From the NCBI GenBank assembly GCA_900319885.1, contig ONQH01000030.1, positions 1 to 8,676 on the forward strand: a stretch of DNA of 8,676 nt. Direction: 5' to 3'. This stretch comes from Candidatus Avelusimicrobium ruminicola (GTDB lineage: Bacteria > Elusimicrobiota > Elusimicrobia > Elusimicrobiales > Elusimicrobiaceae). The notes under the pieces were generated by a model. That model ran no database searches, was not told the origin of the DNA, and worked only from the letters and a program-made list of their open reading frames with translations. Below are positions 1 to 7,658 of this stretch, piece after piece (position 1 is the first letter of the stretch; every line of letters begins with the position of its first letter). The position numbers and the translations under genes were made by a program.

Positions 1-2802
1 GCCCCCGGTGACACATTGCCTCTTTTGCCGCAAGATCACGTGCGCGACTTTTTAATTAAAGAAATCTTAAGTGAACCCGGCCTAAAGCGTTATGCGCTTT
101 CGCACGGGTTTGTGCAGGCGGTAAAAAGTTCGCTGCGTGACTTGGCCGATTCCTTAGCGGACCCGGCTGTGCTGGAAGAACACTTGCTAAGCATGCCTGA
201 CTATGTATTGGAGCAAGACGGGGGACGTTTTGAGTGGCTGGTACACGTGTATAAGCGTTATTTGGAGCGCGAAAACAGCATTCCCGGGTATCGTTCCTAC
301 CAAACCGCCTTTGAGCGCGCGCTAAATCAGGTAGAAACGTCCGCTTATCTGCATAGTTTTTCCCATATTATTATTTACGGATTTTACGATATGCCCGGGC
401 GCCAGTTGGAATTAACCAACCGGATCCGCTCGTTTTATCCCATTACCGTGTTTGCCCCGTACGAAAAACATCCGGCGTACGCTTTTGCCCAAAAGTTTTT
501 TGAAACAAACTGGTTGCGCGACCCTGAGGCGGAAAATGCACAAACCGCGGTGCCGCTTGCCGTAGGTCAAAGCGGAGCCTATCTATTTGCCGGGAGCGGC
601 AGTGATCCCGGGGCGCACGTGGAAATTGTCAGCGCGCCTAACATGAGCGGAAGTATTTTTTATGTGGTCAAAGAAATTTGTAAACGCATGCAAGCCGGGC
701 AACCGTTAGCGGATATGGCCGTGCTGGCACGTAATATAGCGCCGTATCAAGAAGAATTGCGCCGCGCTTGTAAAGCCAACTGCATCGCATTGGATGCGTC
801 GTTTACCTATCCGCTTTACAAATATGCGCTGGGGACATTTTGTTTGAATTTATTTAGTTTGGCTGCCAGTGGGTTTTCGCGCGAAAATGTATTGGCCGTG
901 TTTTCTTCGCCTTATTTCAAAGAGCCGCACAAAGCCGCGTGGCGCCGGTTGGTAAGCCGCTCGCTCGTGAGCCGCGATTTATCCCAATGGGAAGATTTGC
1001 TTCCCCAAACCCCCGATTTTCAACCGGAAACATTGACGTGGATCCGTGGGGCTCATGAAAAGTTGGAGCAACTGGGCCGTTCGCAAGCGTGGACAAGCGG
1101 CGTGCAGCACGCATTAGATTTTTTGACGGCCTATGTGGATGAAACCGTCTTTGAAGGCAAAGATGCGGAGATTTACCAAAAAATTCGTGAAACGATTAGC
1201 AAAATAAATGCTTACGCGGCCGTGCGCCCGGCTTGTCACGCCGGTGAGTTGGTGCCGGAAATTACCCAAGCCTTAAACGCGCTTACCTTTAATGAGGTGG
1301 AATCGGTACAGGGCGGGCTTACCGTTACGGACGTGGTGCGCGGGCGCGGCCTTCGCTTCAAAACCGTATTTTTATTAGGGCTTAATGATCAGGAATTCCC
1401 GTTGGTTACGCCCGAAGACCCCATCCTGCGCGATTATTACCGCTACCATTTGCGGGAAACCTTAGGGTATTGGATCAACGCCAGTTTGGATCGCGGGGAT
1501 GAAGAAAAATTACTATTTTATAACGCCATTACAACAGCCACCGAGCAATTATACGTGCTATATAACCGCTATACAACTGACGGGAAACCGGCGGTGGTGT
1601 CCTTGTATGCAACGGAATTGGCCCGGGCGTGTGAACTGAATTTGCGTGCGACAGATGCCCCGTGGGTGAGTGGGCAATTAGCCGAGCGGTTGCGTACATG
1701 CGCTGTGTCTTGTTTGACGCCCAAGGAACTTTCCTACCGATTTATTTTAAGTGACCAAGCGGTTGAAAAATATCAGGCGGTCGGTCTGTTAACAGAAGAA
1801 AAATCCCGTGCCCTGCAAGCGGCCCATCTGCTTTCGCAAACGGGCCCCCTGGGCGCGTATGATGGGGTATTTTCACAAGGGGAAGAACTTTTCAAGCGGG
1901 AAAATACACGCGGTTTTTCGCCCTCGGCTTTGCAGGAACTGGGCGCTTGCCCTATGAAGTATTTTTTCAAGCGCGCCCTTCGCCTGGGGGAGCCGGAAGA
2001 ACCGGCCAGCCGCCAAATGCTGCCTTCTAATAAACAAGGGACCGCATATCATGAAATTTTACGGGAATTTTACCAAACCTTGGTTGAAAAAGGCGATCTA
2101 CACAATTCATTTGATACGGCCTTAGCGGCCTATATGCAGCAGATTGTGGCCAAACATTACACGCGGGATTCTTACCGCAAGTTTGGCATTTATCCCGTTG
2201 TGTGGGAAATTATTTTAGAAAATATTTGCCAAAAATTAGGCGACTTTGCGGTAAAGGATGTGCATGCACTGGGGGACTTTGTGCCGCGTTATTTTGAACA
2301 AGAAGTGATTACTACCCCGTGCGCGCGGGTGCCGTTTCGCTTGCGGGGGTTTATAGACCGCATAGACGTCAATGAGACCACAAAACAATTTTGTATCGCC
2401 GATTATAAATCTACGCGCAAAGGGACGACGGACCTGGCCAAAGATTTTTTTACGCTTCTTGTTTTTCAGCCGGTCTTGTATATTCTTATGGCTCAGCAGG
2501 AAAAAACCTGGCAAGCGTATCAAACGGGAGGGTCTTATTTGCTGTCCATTGACCCCTATAGCAAGCGCGATTTATCGGCCGAAGAATATGCGGCCATCAA
2601 AGAGCGTGCTTGTGCTTTCTTGCAACATCTTACCGATTTGGTCAAAGCAGGTACATTGTTTATGTGTCCGGGGAAAACATGTAAGTATTGCCCCTATCAT
2701 TTGCTATGTCGTAAGGATGCTTTTAAGCCGCTGTTACGTGCCCAAAAAAGTGCCCAGCACGTATCGTTAGAGGAGGCCCGCCGTTATGATGAAGGAAGAT
2801 AG
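1..2802 (+). CDS. addB: AddB-like helicase-nuclease subunit, 5'-truncated by window edge
   Basis: This is the probable AddB subunit of the AddAB helicase-nuclease, which resects DNA double-strand ends for RecA loading. The frame is open from base 1 (five codons before a TTG at 16), so the true start and any N-terminal Walker A motif lie outside the window. Residues below are numbered from that TTG. The first two thirds look like the degenerate helicase half of AddB, including the segment near 436-462 (TVTDVVRGRGL, then GLNDQEFP), a typical late helicase-like motif. The C-terminal PD-(D/E)XK nuclease looks intact: GTAYHE (H679), GFIDRID (D781), DYKS (D796, K798) and QPVLY (Q818-Y822). C645 (ACPMKYFF) with C889, C892 and C898 (C-x2-C-x5-C) matches the four-Cys 4Fe-4S staple known in Bacillus AddB. 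The visible 933 codons compare with about 1,170 residues in B. subtilis AddB. The stop overlaps addA by 17 bp. Family call is confident; the symbol rests also on the neighbouring addA. Confidence 0.88.
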   Translation, partial: APGDTLPLLPQDHVRDFLIKEILSEPGLKRYALSHGFVQAVKSSLRDLADSLADPAVLEEHLLSMPDYVLEQDGGRFEWLVHVYKRYLERENSIPGYRSYQTAFERALNQVETSAYLHSFSHIIIYGFYDMPGRQLELTNRIRSFYPITVFAPYEKHPAYAFAQKFFETNWLRDPEAENAQTAVPLAVGQSGAYLFAGSGSDPGAHVEIVSAPNMSGSIFYVVKEICKRMQAGQPLADMAVLARNIAPYQEELRRACKANCIALDASFTYPLYKYALGTFCLNLFSLAASGFSRENVLAVFSSPYFKEPHKAAWRRLVSRSLVSRDLSQWEDLLPQTPDFQPETLTWIRGAHEKLEQLGRSQAWTSGVQHALDFLTAYVDETVFEGKDAEIYQKIRETISKINAYAAVRPACHAGELVPEITQALNALTFNEVESVQGGLTVTDVVRGRGLRFKTVFLLGLNDQEFPLVTPEDPILRDYYRYHLRETLGYWINASLDRGDEEKLLFYNAITTATEQLYVLYNRYTTDGKPAVVSLYATELARACELNLRATDAPWVSGQLAERLRTCAVSCLTPKELSYRFILSDQAVEKYQAVGLLTEEKSRALQAAHLLSQTGPLGAYDGVFSQGEELFKRENTRGFSPSALQELGACPMKYFFKRALRLGEPEEPASRQMLPSNKQGTAYHEILREFYQTLVEKGDLHNSFDTALAAYMQQIVAKHYTRDSYRKFGIYPVVWEIILENICQKLGDFAVKDVHALGDFVPRYFEQEVITTPCARVPFRLRGFIDRIDVNETTKQFCIADYKSTRKGTTDLAKDFFTLLVFQPVLYILMAQQEKTWQAYQTGGSYLLSIDPYSKRDLSAEEYAAIKERACAFLQHLTDLVKAGTLFMCPGKTCKYCPYHLLCRKDAFKPLLRAQKSAQHVSLEEARRYDEGR
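2770..2776 (+). promoter_or_regulatory. Strong Shine-Dalgarno site for addA
   Basis: GAGGAGG lies inside the end of addB, with 9 bases between it and the ATG at 2786. A second in-frame ATG follows at once at 2789, but its spacing would be 12, so the first is preferred. The site within the upstream coding region fits translational coupling and equal output of the two AddAB subunits. Confidence 0.75.
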
Positions 2803-5800
2803 ACAACTGGTCTTAACCCTTACCGGGGTGAATTTGGTTATAGAAGCCGGGGCGGGTACGGGCAAAACAACTTCGCTTATTCACCGGCTTTGTTTGTGTG
2901 TGTTGGCCCAGCAAATTCCGGTAGAAAAATTAGTGGCACTAACATTTACGGATAAGGCCGCCGCCGAAATAAAAACACGTTTTGTTTTTAAATTACAGCA
3001 GTTGCTGGAGCAAGTCGCCGCGGAAAAAACAAATCCCCCGGAACCGGACGTATATCAAACGGATAAAAAATATGAAACGTTGCGCATCCTGCGGGAAAAC
3101 TTTGGCCTGGCGGATGCCGATTTGGTGACGCGCGCGCAGGCTGCCTTGGCGCGGCTGGACCGTGCCTCTATCGGCACTATTCACAGTTTTTGTGCCGAGA
3201 TTTTGAAAATATTTCCGTTGGAAGCGGGCCTCTCTCCCTTGGCACAAATTGATACCGGGCAAAAAGCAGAACAACTTTTTGCGGAACGATGGAACCGGTT
3301 TTTAGACCAACAATTAGGTGTGCATGCCCCGCAAGTGGCGCGTTGGAAGGAAGTGTTGGGTACGCTTTCGCTGGAAGACCTGGAAGGGTTAGCGCAATCC
3401 CTGGCGGCACTAAAACCTGTGGAATATGATTATTACAGCCACCGCGATATGCATATCAAATTGTGCGCGCAAAAGGCACAGCAAGCCCAAACGTTGTCGC
3501 AGGCTTATTTACCCGCCAAAACCAAACCGCGTGCCATAGAAAAAGCCCTTGCGTGGGCGGCCCAATCGTTGCAACGCACGCAATTATTTTTAGCGGGAAG
3601 TTCGCTTTCTCCCGCTCCGGAAGAAGGATGTCCTTCGGTGCCCAGTGCGCCGTGTAAAGGCTGGGAAGCGGACGCATATGAAGAAGCCCGTGCATTGGTT
3701 GGTTTTGCCCAAAAAATCACGCCGGAAAATCAAACGCTCTTTTTGCGTGCGTGCGAACTGGTGGCACCTTTAGCGCAAGAAGTACGCGCTTTGTATGAGC
3801 AGGAAGGGGTGCTGAGTTTTGATGATTTAATTATTAAAACGCGTAATTTACTGGCGCAAAACTTACGCGTGCGCCGCGTGCTCAAAGAAAAATTTGATGC
3901 GTTATTTATTGATGAATTTCAAGATACGGATCCCGTACAAGGGGAACTGTTGCTCTTCTTGGCCGAAGAGAAAACCGGCACGGCCTCCCGCTGGCAAGAT
4001 GTGCGCCTGCAGCCGGGGAAATTGTTGGTAGTGGGCGACCCAAAACAATCTATTTATCGCTTTCGCGGAGCCGATATTACCGCGTATGAATTGTTTACGG
4101 ATTTAATTCTTAAACAAGGCGGTAAAAAGTGTTTTTTGCAGCAAAACTTCCGTAGCCGGGAAGGCATTGTGGCTGTAGCCAATGAAGTATGTTCGCGCGC
4201 GATGGTGCAGGAAAGTGCTTTTCAGCCGGCGTATGTTCCCATTTTTACCCAGAAAACAGCCCAAAGCCCGGTAGTGGAGTGGCTATTTGTGCGCGCCCCG
4301 GAGGACAAAAAACCGTCGGCAGATGATTTCCGCCACAACCAGGCCGAACAAGTGGCCCGCTGGATTAGCGAAAATGTAAACGTTCTGCCGCTGGCTAACG
4401 GGCAAAAACTACGGTATGGGGATATTGCTCTTTTAACACGGGTGGGTACCGATACACGTATTTTTACGGATGCGTTGCGGCGGCATAATATTGCGTTTAG
4501 TACGGAAAAGGACAAAGATTTCTTCCATAAGCAAGAGTTAAATGACCTACTGTTATTTTTACAGGCGGTGGCTGACCCCGAAGACAAAATTGCCTTAACG
4601 GGGGTATTGCGTAGCCCGCTGGGGGCGTTGACGGATGAACAACTTTATCAATTAGCCAATGAAGGAGAATTGAATTTGCCTTCCCTATTACAGAACCCAC
4701 TTACCGCTGCCTGTGCGCGGCAAATTGACCATTTTTCCAAACTGGCCGGACGGGTTTGCTTAAAGGAATTACTAGAACAGATTTTGGATCAAACTTTCTT
4801 GCCGGAAGTGTGCGCCGCGGCGTATGATGCCCAGCACACACTGGCTTATTTGCATCAATTTGTAACCTTGGCGGAACAATATCAAACCCAACCCAATGCC
4901 TCGTTGAGCACATTTTTAACGGATTTGTTGGCACGGTTGGATAATCCGGCTGACTTTATGCTGCCGCCTATGGATGAAACGGCAGATGCCGTATCGCTCT
5001 TGACGGTGCACAAATCCAAGGGATTGGAATTTCCGGTAGTTATTTTGGCTGATTTATCGCGCCGGGAATCTGGCGGCTCCGCCGATCCTAAAGCCCATTT
5101 GTTTTCCTGGCAGTACAATATGTATGGCCTGCGTGTGGGGGCCTTGTGCGATATCAACTTAGCCTTTTTGGAAGAAGAACAAAAAAAGCACAGCCGTTGC
5201 GAAGAGGTTCGCATTTTATATGTAGCACTTACCCGGGCCGAAGAAAAACTTATTTTAACCGCGGATAACCGGGCGGGTGCTGCCAAAGCGGCCCGTGCCT
5301 TTGTGGCGGCAGGTCTTTTCCCGGATGGGAAACAAACCGCCGTGGGGGAAGGGCAAATTCCGGTTTCCTATCAAACTTATCAAGAGCCGCGGGAGTTTAT
5401 TTATCAGCACGTTGCTTCTACCTCTATTAAAGACGATATGCCTGCTTTATCGTCTTGGAAAGATGCTTATGAAAAGCGGTTGCAGACCTATCAAGAGCAA
5501 CTAAGTCAGGCTCGCAAACAGGCCCCCAGCCAACTGGAAGAAAATGACTTGTTTACGCAAGAGCAACGTCTAGGGGCCCAACTGGGGACCATCTGCCACT
5601 ACGCCTTAGAAGCCCTATGCACCCAGCCGAAAACCGATCTAGCACAAGCGTGTACATGGGGAGCAAAACGGGCGGGCGCGATTCAACGGGCAGAGGAGGC
5701 GATTAGCGTGTTGAGTCCGTTTGTCAATTCGCCCTTGTATCATACCCTTCGTACCTGTAAATTGCTGGCGGCCGAAATGCCTTTTATTTTACCGCTTGAA

Positions 5801-6037
5801 AATAAAACCGTACAACAAGGGATTATAGATGCGGTTTTTGAACGCCCTGACGGTACGCTATGGCTGGTAGATTATAAAACAGACCGGGTATCCCCTGGGC
5901 AGGAACGTAACGTGTTTAACCAAAAATACCGCGCCCAACTGACGGTTTATCAGCAGGCGGCACAGCAAGTTTTTACAGGTAAAACGGTGCGAGCCAGTGT
6001 CGTTTTTGTACGCACATTTGCGGCTGTAGATTTATAA
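2786..6037 (+). CDS. addA: AddA-like UvrD-family helicase/nuclease subunit
   Basis: This is the probable AddA subunit: an SF1A 3'-to-5' helicase motor fused to a RecB-type nuclease, working with AddB on double-strand ends. Motifs run in order: Walker A GAGTGKT (K27); motif Ia ALTFTDKAAAEI; Ic IGTIHSFCAEIL; Walker B IDEFQD (D376, E377); III GDPKQSIYRFRGAD (from G417); IV NFRSRE (R456); V LTVHKSKGLEFP (739-750); VI YVALTRAEEKL (R817). The C-terminal nuclease has H938 (GTICHYALE), D1015 (GIIDAVF), D1029-Y-K1031 (DYKTD) and QLTVY (Q1051-Y1055). All catalytic positions that I can identify are present. At 1083 residues it is somewhat shorter than B. subtilis AddA (about 1,230). An active nuclease in both this protein and its neighbour argues for AddAB rather than RecBCD, where only RecB cuts. 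Odd point: a low-complexity insertion at residues 272-293, between motifs Ic and II. Confidence 0.93.
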   Translation: MMKEDRQLVLTLTGVNLVIEAGAGTGKTTSLIHRLCLCVLAQQIPVEKLVALTFTDKAAAEIKTRFVFKLQQLLEQVAAEKTNPPEPDVYQTDKKYETLRILRENFGLADADLVTRAQAALARLDRASIGTIHSFCAEILKIFPLEAGLSPLAQIDTGQKAEQLFAERWNRFLDQQLGVHAPQVARWKEVLGTLSLEDLEGLAQSLAALKPVEYDYYSHRDMHIKLCAQKAQQAQTLSQAYLPAKTKPRAIEKALAWAAQSLQRTQLFLAGSSLSPAPEEGCPSVPSAPCKGWEADAYEEARALVGFAQKITPENQTLFLRACELVAPLAQEVRALYEQEGVLSFDDLIIKTRNLLAQNLRVRRVLKEKFDALFIDEFQDTDPVQGELLLFLAEEKTGTASRWQDVRLQPGKLLVVGDPKQSIYRFRGADITAYELFTDLILKQGGKKCFLQQNFRSREGIVAVANEVCSRAMVQESAFQPAYVPIFTQKTAQSPVVEWLFVRAPEDKKPSADDFRHNQAEQVARWISENVNVLPLANGQKLRYGDIALLTRVGTDTRIFTDALRRHNIAFSTEKDKDFFHKQELNDLLLFLQAVADPEDKIALTGVLRSPLGALTDEQLYQLANEGELNLPSLLQNPLTAACARQIDHFSKLAGRVCLKELLEQILDQTFLPEVCAAAYDAQHTLAYLHQFVTLAEQYQTQPNASLSTFLTDLLARLDNPADFMLPPMDETADAVSLLTVHKSKGLEFPVVILADLSRRESGGSADPKAHLFSWQYNMYGLRVGALCDINLAFLEEEQKKHSRCEEVRILYVALTRAEEKLILTADNRAGAAKAARAFVAAGLFPDGKQTAVGEGQIPVSYQTYQEPREFIYQHVASTSIKDDMPALSSWKDAYEKRLQTYQEQLSQARKQAPSQLEENDLFTQEQRLGAQLGTICHYALEALCTQPKTDLAQACTWGAKRAGAIQRAEEAISVLSPFVNSPLYHTLRTCKLLAAEMPFILPLENKTVQQGIIDAVFERPDGTLWLVDYKTDRVSPGQERNVFNQKYRAQLTVYQQAAQQVFTGKTVRASVVFVRTFAAVDL
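3623..3636. repeat. Perfect 6-bp inverted repeat within addA
   Basis: GAAGGA and TCCTTC flank a 2-base centre, giving a perfect palindrome on visual reading. It falls inside the codons for the Ser/Pro/Cys-rich stretch of AddA (residues about 272-293), between helicase motifs Ic and II. No second copy was spotted in this window. Function is unknown; it may be chance. Confidence 0.45.
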
Positions 6038-6072
6038 AAGTTACAATATAAAAAATACAATAAGGAGAAATT
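6038..6072 (+). promoter_or_regulatory. AT-rich gap before ybaB with possible weak promoter and RBS
   Basis: This 35-bp gap is the largest in the window. It contains TACAATA twice (6042-6048 and 6056-6062, 14 bases apart) and AGGAG at 6063-6067, five bases before the ybaB ATG. TACAAT at 6042-6047 could serve as a -10 box, paired with a poor -35 (TTGCGG, 6018-6023, 18-base spacer) inside the end of addA. The RBS is well supported; the promoter is a guess. No hairpin followed by a T-run is seen, so addA transcription may simply continue through. Confidence 0.3.
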
Positions 6073-6369
6073 ATGTTTGATAAATTAGGACAACTCAAAG
6101 ATTTGTGGAAATTGAAAGGGCAAATGGAAGAAATGAAAAAACGCTTGGATGCCATGGTGATTAAAGCCGAAAGCCCCAAACATGTAGTAGAACTTACCTT
6201 AAACGGATCTATGGAAGTGAAGGAAGTAAAGGTGGACCCGTCTTTCAAAAATGTCAGCGAAGCCGAACTGGGTGAAGAAATCAAAGCCGCTTTTAATAAA
6301 GGGATTCGCGACAGCCAAATGATGGCTGCCCAGGCCATGGGGAGCAATTTTGGAATTCCCAATGCCTAA
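6073..6369 (+). CDS. ybaB: YbaB/EbfC family nucleoid-associated protein
   Basis: This small DNA-binding protein of the YbaB/EbfC family has 98 residues, slightly short of the usual 100-115. It has the family layout: an N-terminal charged helix (residues about 1-35, with KLKGQMEEMKKRL), a central beta segment (VVELTLNGSMEVKEVKVDPS), and a C-terminal helix with the Met/Ala-rich tail common in this family. Known members form homodimers with helices arranged like tweezers, bind DNA and influence nucleoid structure and gene expression. The start is fixed by AGGAG five bases upstream of the ATG. In many bacteria ybaB sits between dnaX and recR. Here it follows addA instead, again a recombination setting. 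Its end overlaps the next gene, suggesting coupled translation. No missing parts or unusual residues noted. Confidence 0.93.
   Translation: MFDKLGQLKDLWKLKGQMEEMKKRLDAMVIKAESPKHVVELTLNGSMEVKEVKVDPSFKNVSEAELGEEIKAAFNKGIRDSQMMAAQAMGSNFGIPNA
6339..6344 (+). promoter_or_regulatory. Purine-rich RBS candidate pointing to an alternative TTG start
   Basis: GGGGAG, inside the end of ybaB, lies 5 bases before a TTG at 6350 that is in frame with the CoA-binding protein, but 17 bases before the ATG at 6362. Spacing therefore favours TTG, while codon preference favours ATG; the ATG has only a weak GGA (6352-6354) seven bases ahead of it. Confidence 0.4.
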
Positions 6370-6739
6370 TTCTTCGTATCAACATAAAACCATAGCCGTG
6401 TTTGGCGTATCGCAAGATCCGTCTAAATACGGCTACAAAATTTTTCATACGTTGCTTCAAAAGGGTTTTAAGGTAGTGGGCCTAAACCCCAAAGGGGGAG
6501 ACGTGGACGGACATCGCCTATATGCTACGCTGACAGAGGTGCCCGGGAGCGTAGAAGTTGCCATTATGGTAATCCCGCCGGCGGCTTTGTTGGGTGCTGT
6601 GGAGCAGTGCAAAGCCAAAGGCGTGCGCGAAATTTGGTTTCAACCGGGTGCGCAGGAAGACCACGCCTTTGTGTTGGCCACTGCCGCTGGGATAAAAGCC
6701 GTAAACGCTTGCTTTATGGCAGAAAACGGACTTTGGTAA
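6362..6739 (+). CDS. Small CoA-binding domain protein (YccU-like)
   Basis: This is a single-domain Rossmann-fold protein of the CoA-binding type (CoA_binding_2, related to YccU and to the N-terminal domain of succinyl-CoA synthetase alpha). From the ATG it has 125 residues, close to the 130-140 usual for stand-alone members. Visible family features: TIAVFGVSQDPSKYGYKIF (residues 10-28, first beta strand and nucleotide-binding loop), GFKVVGLNPKGGDVDGHRLY, AIMVIPPAALL, and IWFQPGAQEDHA followed by the buried Cys near the end (VNACFM). The biological role of such stand-alone proteins is largely unknown; CoA binding is inferred from the family. The ATG overlaps the ybaB stop by 8 bp; a TTG 12 bases earlier would add four residues and extend the overlap to 20 bp. 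The stop lies one base before the aldo/keto reductase start, so the two are very likely co-translated. Confidence 0.85.
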   Translation: MPNSSYQHKTIAVFGVSQDPSKYGYKIFHTLLQKGFKVVGLNPKGGDVDGHRLYATLTEVPGSVEVAIMVIPPAALLGAVEQCKAKGVREIWFQPGAQEDHAFVLATAAGIKAVNACFMAENGLW

Positions 6740-6740
6740 T

Positions 6741-7658
6741 ATGCGCTGTAACCGCCTGGGAAAAACAAACATAGAAGTTCCGGTCATCGGCCTGGGTGGC
6801 TGGGCATTAGGCGGCGGATATGATTGGGGAAATGCGGACGAACGCACCGTACAACAGACGGTGGAGGCGGCCCTGCAAGCGGGGAGCAATTTGATAGATA
6901 CGGCCCCGATCTATGGCTCCAGCGAAGAACTGTTAGGCCGCGCGCTCCTTGGGCGGCGTTCACACGTTTTGTTATCTACCAAATGCGGACTCGTAAAAAA
7001 CGGCTCCTGGACGGACCACGACTTGCGCGCCTCAACCATCCGCACGCAGTTGGAAACGTCTCTGCGTCGTTTACAAACCGATTTTATTGATATTTATTTT
7101 ATCCATTATTTAGATCCGCAAGTACCCTGGCAGGAAGTGTTAAACACGCTACTTGCGTTGCAAAAGCAAGGCAAAATTCGCTACATTGGGGTATGTAATA
7201 TCCCCGCGGATACCTTGGAAGAAATGGCGCGCACGGGAAGTATCAGTTGCGTGCAGGATGAATTATCTATTTTGCACGCACAAAAGGCAACCCGGATTTT
7301 AGAGATTTGCCGCGCGTATCAACTGGGGTTTATGGCGTACGGTCCCTTATGTGGCGGTATTTTAAGCGGAAAATACCGGCGGGAACCGAACTTGCGCCGG
7401 GCTGATGCACGCAATTATTTTTACAAATGTTACCGCGCAGAAGCGTTTGAAAAAGCACAATCCATCGTTGCGCGCGTGAAACAAATAGCGGACAGAAAAC
7501 AAGTGCTACCCGTGCAGGTGGCTCTGGCGTGGGTGCTGGCTCAACCGGGCGTTACATGTGCCTTAACGGGGGCGCGCTCGGCCCAACAGGTACAACAAAA
7601 TGCCGACGCGTCGGCGGTGACACTTACTGCGGAGGAATTATGCCACTTAACGCCATAG
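6741..7658 (+). CDS. Aldo/keto reductase
   Basis: This is a soluble NAD(P)H-dependent oxidoreductase of the aldo/keto reductase superfamily, with 305 residues. The N-terminus matches the family from the first codons (NRLGKTNIEVPVIGLGGWALGGG), which supports the ATG at 6741. The catalytic tetrad is visible as D53 (IDTAPIYG), Y58, K81 (STKCG) and H122 (FIHYLD). The barrel continues with GKIRYIGVCNI and YGPLCGGILSGKY, and TGARSAQQVQQNADA near the C-terminus is the usual cofactor phosphate-binding segment. The strand normally reading like QPEYSLLNR is instead QDELSILHAQ, a divergence near the cofactor. Substrate cannot be told from sequence. The gene starts one base after the CoA-binding gene, with only a weak SD (CGGA, 10 bases upstream), so it probably depends on coupling. 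It ends 19 bp inside the next gene. Confidence 0.92.
   Translation: MRCNRLGKTNIEVPVIGLGGWALGGGYDWGNADERTVQQTVEAALQAGSNLIDTAPIYGSSEELLGRALLGRRSHVLLSTKCGLVKNGSWTDHDLRASTIRTQLETSLRRLQTDFIDIYFIHYLDPQVPWQEVLNTLLALQKQGKIRYIGVCNIPADTLEEMARTGSISCVQDELSILHAQKATRILEICRAYQLGFMAYGPLCGGILSGKYRREPNLRRADARNYFYKCYRAEAFEKAQSIVARVKQIADRKQVLPVQVALAWVLAQPGVTCALTGARSAQQVQQNADASAVTLTAEELCHLTP
7631..7635 (+). promoter_or_regulatory. Shine-Dalgarno site for the SPL-family gene
   Basis: GGAGG, four bases before the ATG at 7640 and inside the last codons of the aldo/keto reductase gene, fixes the start of the final gene and indicates translational coupling. Confidence 0.75.

Noticed and set aside
950..983. Short repeat VSRSLVSRDL in AddB
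   Set aside because: Only three residues repeat and the surrounding protein is ordinary AddB-like sequence.
2372..2770. 132-codon same-strand frame within the addB nuclease domain
   Set aside because: It is a shifted reading of the Fe-S nuclease region; the real frame contains all catalytic and Cys residues.
4882..5286. 134-codon antisense reading frame inside addA
   Set aside because: It is opposite helicase motifs V and VI and shows no protein-family features.
5973..6362. 129-codon antisense reading frame covering ybaB
   Set aside because: It mirrors a clear YbaB gene on the + strand, shows no recognisable family features and has no room for its own expression signals.
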